Part shown: positions 12,317 through 23,210 of the stretch, piece by piece
How positions within the stretch are numbered: the stretch's first letter is position 1
Layout of the letters: each line of letters opens with the position of its first letter
Source of the DNA: Rahnella bonaserana
Lineage (GTDB): Bacteria > Pseudomonadota > Gammaproteobacteria > Enterobacterales > Enterobacteriaceae
DNA: 64,000 nt
Reading direction: 5' to 3'
Assembly: GCF_019049675.1 (NCBI RefSeq)
Contig: NZ_JAFMOW010000068.1
Span: forward strand, 186,001-250,000
Notes under the pieces: generated by a model
Databases searched by the model: none
Told to the model about the DNA's origin: nothing
The model's input: only the letters and a program-made list of their open reading frames with translations
Made by a program: the position numbers and the translations under genes

Positions 12317-14764
12317 ATGTCGGATTCAAACTGTAAGAAAACGGGTTCAGGCGGAGGGATCAGCCGCCGTGACATGGTTAAGGGAACTACGCTCGCCGGT
12401 ATGGCGGCTGCCGTCGGGGGCATATCACTGCCTTTTAAATCAATACGTGCTGAAACACGTCAGGATTCGGTTAAAACCGCAGATGAGAAAATAGTCTGGA
12501 GTGCCTGTACCGTAAACTGCGGCAGCCGCTGTCCGCTGAGAATGCACGTCGTTGATAACGAAATCCGTTATGTCGAAACTGATAATACCGGTGATGACAA
12601 TTATGAAGGGTTGCATCAGGTTCGCGCCTGTCTGCGCGGGCGTTCCATGCGTCGCCGTGTTTATAACCCCGACCGTCTGAAGTATCCGATGAAGCGTGTA
12701 GGGAAACGTGGCGAAGGTAAATTCAAGCCGATCAGCTGGGATGAAGCCTTCGATACTCTTGCTGGCAGCCTGAAAGACATTATTAGCCGTTATGGCAATG
12801 AAGCCATTTATCTGAATTACGGTACCGGTACGCTGGGTGGCACTATGACCCGCTCATGGCCGCCAGGTAAAACACTGATTGCCCGTCTGATGAACTGCTG
12901 CGGTGGTTATCTGAATCATTACGGCGACTACAGTTCGGCACAAATCGCTGCCGGTTTGAATTATACCTACGGTGGTTGGGCGGATGGCAACAGCCCGTCT
13001 GATATCGAAAACAGCAAACTTGTGGTGCTGTTTGGTAACAATCCGGGTGAAACGCGTATGAGCGGGGGAGGCGTGACCTATTACCTCGAACAGGCACGTC
13101 AGCGTTCTAACGCCCGCATGATCATTGTCGATCCGCGCTATACCGACACCGGTGCCGGTCGTGAAGACGAATGGGTGCCGATCCGGCCGGGTACGGATGG
13201 CGCACTGGCTGCGGCGCTGGCGCATGTCATGATCACCGAAAATCTGGTCGATCAGCCTTTCCTGGACAAATATTGCGTCGGTTATGACGAAAAAACCTTA
13301 CCGGCAGGCGTCCCGCAGAATGCGCATTATAAAGCGTATATTCTCGGAACCGGCCCCGATGGCGTGGCAAAAACGCCGGAATGGGCATCAAAAATTACAG
13401 GTATTTCTGTTGATAAAATCGTCAAGCTGGGCCGTGAAATCGGTCAGGCGAAACCGGCATTTATCACTCAGGGCTGGGGGCCGCAGCGCCATGCTAATGG
13501 TGAAATTGCCACCCGTGCCATCGCTATGCTGGCAATTCTGACCGGTAACGTCGGTGTTCATGGCGGTAATTCAGGTGCCCGCGAAGGGTCTTACGAAATC
13601 CCGTTTGTCCGGATGCCAACGCTGGAAAACCCGGTTCAGACCAGTATTTCCATGTTTATGTGGACGGACGCGATTGTGCGTGGCCCGCAAATGACTGCCA
13701 CCAAAGATGGCGTGCGTGGGAAAGCCAGACTGGATGTGCCGATCAAATTTATCTGGAACTACGCCGGTAACTGCCTGATTAACCAGCATTCTGATATCAA
13801 CCGTACCCATGACATTCTTCAGGATGACCGGCAATGCGAGATGATTGTGGTGATTGATAACCACATGACGTCTTCGGCGAAATATGCCGACATTATCCTG
13901 CCAGACTGTACGGCCTCTGAGCAGATGGATTTCTGCCTTGATGCATCGTGCGGCAATATGGATTACGTGATTTTTGCCGATCAGGCGATCACGCCGCGCT
14001 TCCAGTGCAAGAACATTTATGACATGACCAGCGAACTGTCCCGCCGCATGGGCGTTGAACAACAGTTCACTGAAGGCCGCACGCAGGAAGAATGGTTGCG
14101 TCATTTGTATCAGCAATCCCGCGAAGCATTGCCGGAACTGCCGGATTTCGACACCTTCCGCAAACAGGGCATGTTCAAAAAACGCGATCCTGAGCAGCAT
14201 CACGTCGCTTACAAAGCGTTCCGTGAAGATCCGGCGGCCAACCCGCTCAGTACACCTTCCGGCAAAATCGAAATCTACTCCGCTGAACTGGCGAAGATTG
14301 CTTCTGAATGGGAACTCTCCAAAGACGATGTCATTGATCCGTTACCAGTCTATGCCGCTGGTTTCGAAAACTATGACGATCCGCTTGCCAGCAAATATCC
14401 GTTACAGCTGACCGGTTTCCACTACAAGGCGCGTACTCACTCCACTTACGGGAACGTTGATGTGCTCAAAGCCGCATGCCGGCAGGAAATGTGGATCAAC
14501 CCGATGGATGCTGCGCAGCGTGGCATCACCAACGGCGACATGATCCGTATTTTCAACGACCGTGGCGAAGTGCAGATCGCCGCCAAAGTGACCCCGCGTA
14601 TGATGCCGGGCGTTGTGGCGCTCGGTGAAGGAGCCTGGTATTCCCCTGACAGCAAAAAAATCGACCGTGCGGGCAGCATCAACGTACTGACTTCTCAAAG
14701 ACCTTCACCGCTGGCGAAAGGTAACCCCTCTCATACCAACCTTGTGCAAGTGGCTAAGGTTTAA
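12317..14764 (+). CDS. dmsA: Dimethyl sulfoxide reductase catalytic subunit DmsA
   Basis: An 815-residue bis-MGD reductase of DMSO, TMAO and related oxides, anchored by DmsBC on the periplasmic face. It has the Tat motif SRRDMVK (16-22), likely signal cleavage after SIRA, FS0 cysteines Cys64, Cys68, Cys72 and Cys105, and the Mo-ligand serine region HYGDYSSAQ (Ser206). Residues such as GTGTLGGTMTRSWPPG and GGWADGNSPSD match my recollection of E. coli DmsA, unlike the preceding paralogue. GGAG lies 7-8 bases before ATG 12317. An 83-base gap separates the two catalytic genes; dmsB follows 11 bases after this stop. Confidence 0.95.
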   Translation: MSDSNCKKTGSGGGISRRDMVKGTTLAGMAAAVGGISLPFKSIRAETRQDSVKTADEKIVWSACTVNCGSRCPLRMHVVDNEIRYVETDNTGDDNYEGLHQVRACLRGRSMRRRVYNPDRLKYPMKRVGKRGEGKFKPISWDEAFDTLAGSLKDIISRYGNEAIYLNYGTGTLGGTMTRSWPPGKTLIARLMNCCGGYLNHYGDYSSAQIAAGLNYTYGGWADGNSPSDIENSKLVVLFGNNPGETRMSGGGVTYYLEQARQRSNARMIIVDPRYTDTGAGREDEWVPIRPGTDGALAAALAHVMITENLVDQPFLDKYCVGYDEKTLPAGVPQNAHYKAYILGTGPDGVAKTPEWASKITGISVDKIVKLGREIGQAKPAFITQGWGPQRHANGEIATRAIAMLAILTGNVGVHGGNSGAREGSYEIPFVRMPTLENPVQTSISMFMWTDAIVRGPQMTATKDGVRGKARLDVPIKFIWNYAGNCLINQHSDINRTHDILQDDRQCEMIVVIDNHMTSSAKYADIILPDCTASEQMDFCLDASCGNMDYVIFADQAITPRFQCKNIYDMTSELSRRMGVEQQFTEGRTQEEWLRHLYQQSREALPELPDFDTFRKQGMFKKRDPEQHHVAYKAFREDPAANPLSTPSGKIEIYSAELAKIASEWELSKDDVIDPLPVYAAGFENYDDPLASKYPLQLTGFHYKARTHSTYGNVDVLKAACRQEMWINPMDAAQRGITNGDMIRIFNDRGEVQIAAKVTPRMMPGVVALGEGAWYSPDSKKIDRAGSINVLTSQRPSPLAKGNPSHTNLVQVAKV

Positions 14765-14775
14765 CGGAGTAAAAC

Positions 14776-15393
14776 ATGACAACTCAATATGGTTTTTATA
14801 TTGACTCAAGCCGCTGCACAGGATGCAAAACCTGCGAACTGGCCTGTAAAGATTTCAAAAACTTAACCCCGGACGTCAGCTTCCGCCGCATTTATGAATA
14901 TGCTGGTGGCGACTGGCAGAAGGACGGCGACGGCTGGCATCAGAATGTCTTTGCGTATTATCTGTCGATTTCCTGCAACCACTGCGCGGATCCTGCCTGT
15001 ACCAAAGTGTGTCCGAGTGGCGCGATGCATAAGCGTGAAGATGGGTTTGTGGTGGTGAACGAAGACGTTTGCATCGGTTGCCGTTACTGTCACATGGCAT
15101 GTCCGTACGGTGCGCCACAGTACAACGAAGCCAAAGGTCACATGACCAAATGCGACGGCTGCTATGAGCGCATTGCGGAAGGCAAAAAACCGATTTGTGT
15201 GGAGTCCTGCCCGCTGCGTGCGCTCGATATGGCGCCAATAGAAGAACTGCGTGCGAAATACGGTGATCTGGCTGAGGTGGCTCCGCTGCCGGCTTCACAT
15301 TTCACTCACCCAAATATTGTCATCAAACCCAATGCGAATTGCCGTCCTGTAGGCGATACCACGGGTTATCTGGCTAACCCGAAGGAGGTTTGA
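14776..15393 (+). CDS. dmsB: DMSO reductase iron-sulfur subunit DmsB
   Basis: A 205-residue electron-transfer subunit carrying electrons from DmsC to the molybdenum subunit. Four cysteine groups for [4Fe-4S] clusters are visible: Cys14/17/20/24, Cys67/70/75/79, Cys99/102/105/109 and Cys126/129/141/145. Length equals E. coli DmsB and YnfG. It has no signal peptide, as expected for a subunit exported by riding on the Tat-bearing catalytic partner. It probably serves both upstream catalytic subunits, since no second copy is present here. Spacing to dmsC is 1 base. Confidence 0.96.
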   Translation: MTTQYGFYIDSSRCTGCKTCELACKDFKNLTPDVSFRRIYEYAGGDWQKDGDGWHQNVFAYYLSISCNHCADPACTKVCPSGAMHKREDGFVVVNEDVCIGCRYCHMACPYGAPQYNEAKGHMTKCDGCYERIAEGKKPICVESCPLRALDMAPIEELRAKYGDLAEVAPLPASHFTHPNIVIKPNANCRPVGDTTGYLANPKEV

Positions 15394-15394
15394 G

Positions 15395-16252
15395 ATGGGA
15401 AACGGATGGCATGAATGGCCTTTAATGGTCTTTACGGTCCTGGGGCAATGTGTGGTTGGTGCGTTTATCGTGCTGGCTATTGCGCTTCTCACTCAACGCA
15501 GTAAAGAAGAGGCCCGCCGGATACATCTTTCAATGTTCTTCCTGTGGGCGCTGATGGCGATCGCTTTTATCGCTTCGGTTCTGCATCTGGGGTCACCCCT
15601 GCGTGCATTTAACTCGCTGAACCGGCTGGGTGCTTCGCCGCTGAGCAATGAAATCGGTAGCGGATCGTTCTTCTTTGCCTTAGGCGGGATTTACTGGCTG
15701 CTGGCTATGGTTAATAAGATGCCGCGTGCACTGGGCAAAATCTGGTTGATCGTCACCATGCTGGCGGGTATCGGCTTTGTTTATGCGATGTGCCGCGTTT
15801 ATGAAATTGATACCGTGCCGACCTGGGATAATGCGTATACCTTCTTCCATTTCGGCCTGACGGTACTGATTGGTGGTCCGGTTCTCGGTTATCTGCTGCT
15901 GCGTGGTGCGAACATAAATGGTTGCGGGCTGCGCCTGTTGCCGGTCATCAGCCTTGCCGCGCTGGTCGTGAGTATGGCGGTCGTTGTGCTGCAAAGCGCA
16001 AGTCTGGCAGGCATCAACAGTTCTGTTCAGGCTGCTTCAGCACTGATCCCGCAATACGGTGCGCTGTCCGTCTGGAGGTTGGTGCTGGTGGCTCTGGGGC
16101 TTGGCTGCTGGTTCTGCCCGCTGATTATGCGTAAGCGTCCGGCACTGGCATCAATGATTCTGGCGTTCGTGCTGGTATTTGCCGGTGAGTTGATGGGTCG
16201 CGCCATTTTCTATGGTTTGCATATGACTGTGGGAATGGCCGTCAGCGGTTAA
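15395..16252 (+). CDS. dmsC: DMSO reductase membrane anchor DmsC
   Basis: A 285-residue integral membrane subunit that binds menaquinol and anchors DmsAB. Hydrophobicity suggests eight transmembrane helices. Length is that of DmsC (287) and YnfH (284). The start at 15395 follows the dmsB stop by one base, with GGAGG at 15384-15388. I cannot tell DmsC from YnfH by eye, because the two are close paralogues in E. coli. It is the only anchor in the operon. Confidence 0.94.
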   Translation: MGNGWHEWPLMVFTVLGQCVVGAFIVLAIALLTQRSKEEARRIHLSMFFLWALMAIAFIASVLHLGSPLRAFNSLNRLGASPLSNEIGSGSFFFALGGIYWLLAMVNKMPRALGKIWLIVTMLAGIGFVYAMCRVYEIDTVPTWDNAYTFFHFGLTVLIGGPVLGYLLLRGANINGCGLRLLPVISLAALVVSMAVVVLQSASLAGINSSVQAASALIPQYGALSVWRLVLVALGLGCWFCPLIMRKRPALASMILAFVLVFAGELMGRAIFYGLHMTVGMAVSG

Positions 16253-16320
16253 GAACAGTAATCCGATTTATCAGGGAACACGTCGCTGTGGTGGCGTGTT
16301 CCCAGTAAGAAGAGTGAATT

Positions 16321-16932
16321 ATGTCAGCAGAATCAATCAGTTTAACCGGTAAAATTTTAGGCGCTATTTTCTTTTATCCGCCAGACTCCCCTGAAGTTCA
16401 GCCGTTAATTTCGCTACTGCAAGACAGTGACTGGGCGCCTTTATGGCCGTGTGCCAGTCAAGATGCCAAAGTGCAGGTCACTGAATATTTCAGCCAGATT
16501 AATCAGGCGCAAGAAAGTCTCGGGGACGCCTACCAGCGCCTGTTCGTAGGCCCTTACGCGCTCCCTGCGCCACCGTGGGGCTCGGTCTATCTGGACAAAG
16601 AATCCGTCGTGTTTGGAGATTCAACGTTAGCTCTGCGCCAGTGGATGCGCGAAAACGGCATTGAACCGCACCTGACACAGGCAGAACCAGAGGATCATAT
16701 TGGTTTGCTGCTGATGATGTCTGCGTGGCTGGCGGAAAACTCTCCGGCATTGTTGAATGAATTTCTGACGATGCATTTGCTGCCATGGGCAGGGCATTAT
16801 CTGGAATTGTTGCGTCAGAATGCTGAACATCCATTTTACGTTGGTGTGGCAATACTGGCGGAATCTACGCTCTGTGGCTGGAAACAACAGCAAGGTCTGG
16901 AAGTCAACGCAGTGGATCTTTATTTCAGATGA
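16321..16932 (+). CDS. dmsD: Tat proofreading chaperone DmsD
   Basis: A 203-residue TorD/DmsD-family redox-enzyme maturation protein. It binds the Tat leaders of DmsA/YnfE and holds them until cofactor is loaded. Family segments are clear: YQRLFVGPYALPAPPWGSVY, FGDSTLALRQWMRENGIEP and EPEDHIGLLLMMSAWLAEN, followed by HPFYVGVAILAESTL. Length matches E. coli DmsD (204). In E. coli dmsD sits in the ynf operon, not with dmsABC, so its presence here fits the mixed character of this operon. It overlaps the next gene by 4 bases (ATGA). Confidence 0.95.
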   Translation: MSAESISLTGKILGAIFFYPPDSPEVQPLISLLQDSDWAPLWPCASQDAKVQVTEYFSQINQAQESLGDAYQRLFVGPYALPAPPWGSVYLDKESVVFGDSTLALRQWMRENGIEPHLTQAEPEDHIGLLLMMSAWLAENSPALLNEFLTMHLLPWAGHYLELLRQNAEHPFYVGVAILAESTLCGWKQQQGLEVNAVDLYFR

Positions 16933-17501
16933 GCGATCCACGCGATGCCCGCTATTACCGGACCTGGATGAGCAGCAGAACGGTCAGCCGCCGTGGATTA
17001 TTCCGCGGTTTATTGTCGCCGGCAAAACAGGCTGTAGAACAGACGTTAAGTCCGGAGAAAACATTGCTGCATCGACAGTGTCCGCGTCCGCCACAAGCCG
17101 TCGCAGAGCCGCTGTTTTTGCAAAATTGCGATGGCTGTGGTCGCTGTGCAGAGGCTTGTCCGGTGGGAATCTTGAGTATCTGTGAAGGGAAGGCGACACT
17201 GGCCATTGAGTATGCGGAATGTGATGCCTGTGGTGCCTGCACGTCAACTTGCGAGAGTGGTGCGCTGGATGCTGCTGTCATGATGGATACCGGTTTGCGT
17301 CCGGTAATTTTGCCGCAATGTCTTGGACGCATGGATGACTTGTGCAGGATGTGCGAAATTGCCTGTCCGCGCACGGCAATATTTTTTAATCAACAAAATC
17401 AACCCAACGTTGATGGTGCCAAATGTAACGGTTGCGGTAAATGCAAACTCGTTTGTTATCATGGCGATATTAACATGTCATTACGGCATCATGATTCCTG
17501 A
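16929..17501 (+). CDS. NapF-like ferredoxin-type protein
   Basis: A 190-residue cytoplasmic-type polyferredoxin. Four Cys groups are visible: 67/70/73/77, 98/101/104/108, 131/139/142/146 and 166/169/172/176, the same order as in E. coli NapF. The N-terminus has SRRGLFRG (20-27), which resembles the NapF N-terminal SRRG motif and weakly resembles a Tat motif, but no hydrophobic stretch follows, so export is unlikely. NapF helps mature the periplasmic nitrate reductase NapA. By analogy this protein may help mature or power one of the dms catalytic subunits; that is inference. Its 4-base overlap with dmsD argues for cotranslation. Confidence 0.88.
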   Translation: MSDPRDARYYRTWMSSRTVSRRGLFRGLLSPAKQAVEQTLSPEKTLLHRQCPRPPQAVAEPLFLQNCDGCGRCAEACPVGILSICEGKATLAIEYAECDACGACTSTCESGALDAAVMMDTGLRPVILPQCLGRMDDLCRMCEIACPRTAIFFNQQNQPNVDGAKCNGCGKCKLVCYHGDINMSLRHHDS

Positions 17502-17552
17502 TACCCGCGCTTGATTAACGATTTCAATCATCACCCTGCAGTTTGTGCTCAG

Positions 17553-17577
17553 GTCAATTTTTGCCAGATTGACTTTT
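17553..17577 (+). terminator. Possible terminator of the dms operon
   Basis: GTCAAT (17553-17558) pairs with ATTGAC (17568-17573) and is followed by TTTTAAT. The stem is only six AT-rich pairs with a 9-base loop, so this is weak. Confidence 0.35.
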
Positions 17578-17634
17578 AATCCGCCAGTGGCATGATGCGC
17601 GCAATTTCTTCCTGTTTGTGGTCATCAACGTCCT

Positions 17635-18780
17635 ATGTCCGCCTATTCTCGCCTCGTTTCTCTGCTCTTGTGCGGACTCCTTCTGCTGACGATTTCTATC
17701 GCCGTTTTAAACACGCTGGTACCCCTTTGGCTCAGCCATGAACAGCTACCAACCTGGCAGGTCGGGCTGGTCAGTTCATCATATTTTACCGGTAACCTGG
17801 TGGGCACTTTGCTTGCAGGCGGGCTGATAAAAAGCATAGGTTTCAACCGTAGCTATTATCTCTCCTGCATCATATTCGCGGTCGCGACCGCAGGACTGGC
17901 GCTTTCAATGAGTTTCTGGACCTGGGTAACGGCACGTTTCGTGGCGGGGATTGGCTGTGCGCTGATCTGGGTGGTGGTGGAAAGTGCGCTGTTACGTAGC
18001 GGAACCGTCAAAAACCGTGGTCAGCTACTGGCGGCGTATATGATCATGTATTACATCGGAACGGTAGCAGGGCAATTACTCGTCGGAACCGTACCCACGG
18101 CAATCTTCAGCGTTCTGCCTTGGGTGACCGCGCTGATTGTGATTGCGATGCTGCCATTGCTGTTAACGCACATTGAGGATCAGGACAGCGAACAACCTCG
18201 CCATGCGGTGATGCCGATGTTCAGACGGCGTAATGCCCGGCTTGGGATAAACGGTTGTATTATCTCCGGTATTGTCCTTGGCTCACTCTACGGTCTGATG
18301 CCGCTGTTCCTGACGCATCAGGGAATGAGTGATGCGAATGTGGGTTACTGGATGGCATTGCTGGTCAGCGCGGGGATTATCGGGCAGTGGCCGGTAGGGC
18401 GCCTGGCCGATCGCTATGGTCGCCTGATGGTTTTACGCATCCAGATATTTTGTGTGATCCTCGGCAGTATCGCCATGCTCAGCGGATATGCGATGGCGCC
18501 GACGCTGTTCATCCTCGGATGTGCGGGCTTCACACTGTATCCGGTGGCGATGTCATGGGCATGTGAGAAAGTGAGTGCTGACGAGCTGGTGGCGATGAAT
18601 CAGGCATTACTAATGAGTTACACCATCGGCAGTCTTGCGGGACCGACAATGACCGCGATGCTGATGCAGAGTTATTCTGATCGTCTGCTGTTCGTGATGA
18701 TCGCGGTGGTTTCTCTGGTCTATCTGGTCATGCTGATGCGTAAAGCGGATCATACGCATAATCCTGTGGCAGCAGCGTAA
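17635..18780 (+). CDS. ycaD: MFS transporter YcaD
   Basis: A 381-residue major facilitator superfamily protein with about 12 predicted transmembrane helices. N-terminal segments ([58 protein letters not shown]) match E. coli YcaD closely and length is equal (382). The substrate is unknown in E. coli and here. A loop 2-3-like conserved segment GRLADRYGR (about residues 257-265) is present. It occupies the same place, next to pflA, as in E. coli; the intervening ycaC and ycaM are absent. Confidence 0.93.
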   Translation: MSAYSRLVSLLLCGLLLLTISIAVLNTLVPLWLSHEQLPTWQVGLVSSSYFTGNLVGTLLAGGLIKSIGFNRSYYLSCIIFAVATAGLALSMSFWTWVTARFVAGIGCALIWVVVESALLRSGTVKNRGQLLAAYMIMYYIGTVAGQLLVGTVPTAIFSVLPWVTALIVIAMLPLLLTHIEDQDSEQPRHAVMPMFRRRNARLGINGCIISGIVLGSLYGLMPLFLTHQGMSDANVGYWMALLVSAGIIGQWPVGRLADRYGRLMVLRIQIFCVILGSIAMLSGYAMAPTLFILGCAGFTLYPVAMSWACEKVSADELVAMNQALLMSYTIGSLAGPTMTAMLMQSYSDRLLFVMIAVVSLVYLVMLMRKADHTHNPVAAA

Positions 18781-18904
18781 TACCCTTCATTCTTGCAGCT
18801 GCAAGTGCGTTAGCTACGCTCCGGGATCCGAATCACTGACTTATTTCAGCCCGTCGGGATCTCCTCACTTGCCGCCTTGTTGCAACTCCAATTATTTTGG
18901 GTAT
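18780..18904. repeat. Palindromic intergenic repeat, long copy
   Basis: A 125-base element bounded by ATACCC (18780-18785) and GGGTAT (18899-18904). Both arms carry a TTGCA/TGCAA-centred sequence (CTTGCAGCTGCAAG left, CCTTGTTGCAAC right), so the ends are imperfect inverted repeats. It begins on the last base of the ycaD stop codon and ends 32 bases before the shared ycaD/pflA terminator. I recall similar ERIC- or YPAL-like elements in Serratia and Yersinia relatives. A shortened copy lies at 6003-6069. Confidence 0.75.
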
Positions 18905-18936
18905 GGTTTCATTGAAAATCTAAGTCTCATAAAGCA

Positions 18937-18963
18937 AAAAAGACGCCAAAATGGCGTCTTTTT
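18937..18963. terminator. Bidirectional terminator between ycaD and pflA
   Basis: AAAAAGACGCC (18937-18947) pairs with GGCGTCTTTTT (18953-18963) around AAAAT. Runs of A and T flank the stem on both sides, so it can end both convergent genes. Confidence 0.88.
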
Positions 18964-18983
18964 AATGGGCTGGATATCTGTGT

Positions 18984-19724
18984 TTAATAGATAACTTTAT
19001 GCCCGTAGCTGGCGAGAATGTTTTTCACTCTTTCCATGATTTCTTTGGTCGGTGGATTAACGCCGTCCAGTCCGTATTTCTCGCCCATTGCCGTCCATTT
19101 ATGTTTGCCGAGTTCATGATATGGCAACAATTCAATCTTCTCGATGTTAGTCATGTCTTTGGTGAATTCACCGAGTTTATGCGCGGAGTCATCATCATCT
19201 GACCAACCTGGTACAACGACATAACGTATCCAGGTGCGCTGATTACGTTTTGCCAGATAGCGGGCAAAGTCCAGCGTACGGTGGTTAGACACGCCCACCA
19301 GATTTTGGTGAATATCGTCGTTCATTTGCTTGAGATCGAGCATGACCAGATCTGAGGCATCCAGTAATTCGTCGATTACCGGATCATAACGGCGGACAAA
19401 ACCGTTGGTGTCCAGACAGGTATTAATCCCTTCTTTCTGGCAGGCGCGGAACCAGTCACGCACAAATTCTGCCTGAAGGATGGCTTCACCCCCTGACGCT
19501 GTCACACCACCGCCGGAAGCATTCATAAAGTGGCGATAGGTCACGACTTCTTTCATTAAATCATCAACATTGATCTCTTTCCCGCCGTGCGTGTCCCAGG
19601 TATCGCGGTTATGGCAATACATGCAACGCATCAGGCAACCCTGGAAGAAAACAATGAAACGTATACCTGGGCCGTCAACGGTGCCACAGGATTCATATGA
19701 GTGGATGCGACCTTGAACTGACAT
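18984..19724 (-). CDS. pflA: Pyruvate formate-lyase activating enzyme PflA
   Basis: A 246-residue radical SAM enzyme that puts the glycyl radical on PflB under anaerobiosis. The radical SAM cysteines Cys30-x3-Cys34-x2-Cys37 (CLMRCMYC) bind the [4Fe-4S] cluster, and the SAM-binding region includes [13 protein letters not shown]. Length equals E. coli. The start at 19724 ([20 protein letters not shown]) has GGAG about 11 bases upstream. It lies 270 bases after pflB, in a gap containing hairpins and the pflB terminator. Confidence 0.97.
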   Translation of the reverse strand: MSVQGRIHSYESCGTVDGPGIRFIVFFQGCLMRCMYCHNRDTWDTHGGKEINVDDLMKEVVTYRHFMNASGGGVTASGGEAILQAEFVRDWFRACQKEGINTCLDTNGFVRRYDPVIDELLDASDLVMLDLKQMNDDIHQNLVGVSNHRTLDFARYLAKRNQRTWIRYVVVPGWSDDDDSAHKLGEFTKDMTNIEKIELLPYHELGKHKWTAMGEKYGLDGVNPPTKEIMERVKNILASYGHKVIY

Positions 19725-19861
19725 TGCGGGTTATTCTCCATATTGACCAATGAATAGCAGTCTACATATGCGGGTGCTGGCCTGGCAGAGATAAACTGGA
19801 AACCACAGGTTTATGATACCAGACAATTAATAAGGTTGATTGTCAGCAATGGCGCTACTGC

Positions 19862-19920
19862 TTTGCCAGAGTTCCATAATCTATAGCGCTCTGGCAAAAC
19901 AGACTGTCGTGCAGACAGTG
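19862..19920. repeat. Two hairpins in the pflB-pflA gap
   Basis: A perfect 10-base stem, TTTGCCAGAG (19862-19871) with CTCTGGCAAA (19889-19898), is followed by ACTGTC/GACAGT with a 5-base loop (about 19903-19919). Neither has a T-tract. On the minus strand they lie between the pflB terminator and pflA, so they could structure the pflA leader or act as an RNA-processing site. Confidence 0.5.
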
Positions 19921-19941
19921 CAGGGCAGGGAGAGATGAAAC

Positions 19942-19967
19942 AAAGGCTCCACGTTGTGGAGCCTTTT
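19942..19967 (-). terminator. pflB terminator
   Basis: AAAGGCTCCAC (19942-19952) pairs with GTGGAGCCTTT (19956-19966) around GTT, an 11-base stem ending in an A/T run. It lies just downstream of pflB on the minus strand. Confidence 0.85.
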
Positions 19968-19994
19968 ATCAGACCAGATTACAAGGCTGAGTTA

Positions 19995-22277
<2,283 letters not shown>

Positions 22278-22352
22278 TTTGCACCTACCTTCTAATTTGG
22301 ATTTCTTTAAAAATCACGAGTAAAACTGTCGTAACAAGACTGCCACGTTGTA

Positions 22353-23210
22353 TCAGTGGTGCTTCTCATCGCGAAGATATATAACCCAGTACGTTAACCC
22401 TACCAGCAAACCGCCCCCGATGATGTTACCTATGGTCACAGGGATGAGATTGTCGATGATAAAGTTAGAGATGTTCAGTTCTGCGAATTGTGCCGGTGTT
22501 GCCCCGACAGCCTGCCAGAATTCTGGTGTCGCAAAGTTTTTTACTACGATGCCCAATGGGATCATGAACATGTTAGCAATGCTATGTTCAAAGCCGCTGG
22601 CGACGAACATACCCACTGGCAAAATCATGGCGAACATTTTATCCATCAGACTGCGGCCGGAATAACTCATCCATACCGCCAGGCAAACCATCAGGTTAGC
22701 GAGGATCCCAAGACATACGGCTTCGATAAATGTGTGATGCATTTTATGGTCAGCGGTTTGCAGGACATTAAGGCCCCACAAGCCATTATCGACCATGTAT
22801 TCACCGGAAAACCAAATCAGAGCCACAAAGAACAGGCAGCCAATCAGGTTACCAATATAGACATTGACCCAGTTGCGCGCCAATTGCCCCCAGGTGATAC
22901 GACCGCTGGCTTTTGCAATCACGATAAGCACAGTGGAAGTGAACAGGTCAGCGCCACACACTACGACCAGCATCAGACCCAGTGAGAAGCAGATGCCCCC
23001 GACGAGTTTTGCAAGGCCATAAGGTACTGTTCCGGTGCCTGTAGTGGCGGTGATATAAAAAGCAAAAGCAATAGAAATAAAGACGCCAGCAGTAATGGCT
23101 AAAAAGAATGTTTTTAACGGCTGTTTGGTGGCTTTATAAACGCCGGCATCTTCAGCAACTTTTGCTGTAGCGGCGGGTAAAATGAGATCGAAGGGGTTGT
23201 CAGCTTTCAC
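22353..23210 (-). CDS. focA: Formate channel FocA
   Basis: A 285-residue pentameric inner-membrane formate/nitrite-type channel exporting or importing formate made by PflB. Six transmembrane segments are expected. The FNT-family segments GGICFSLGLMLVVVCGADLFTS and GFEHSIANMFMIP, with the gating/proton-relay histidine, are present. Length equals E. coli. It is first in the focA-pflB operon, and its 5' region must carry the anaerobic promoters of both genes. Confidence 0.97.
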   Translation of the reverse strand: MKADNPFDLILPAATAKVAEDAGVYKATKQPLKTFFLAITAGVFISIAFAFYITATTGTGTVPYGLAKLVGGICFSLGLMLVVVCGADLFTSTVLIVIAKASGRITWGQLARNWVNVYIGNLIGCLFFVALIWFSGEYMVDNGLWGLNVLQTADHKMHHTFIEAVCLGILANLMVCLAVWMSYSGRSLMDKMFAMILPVGMFVASGFEHSIANMFMIPLGIVVKNFATPEFWQAVGATPAQFAELNISNFIIDNLIPVTIGNIIGGGLLVGLTYWVIYLRDEKHH

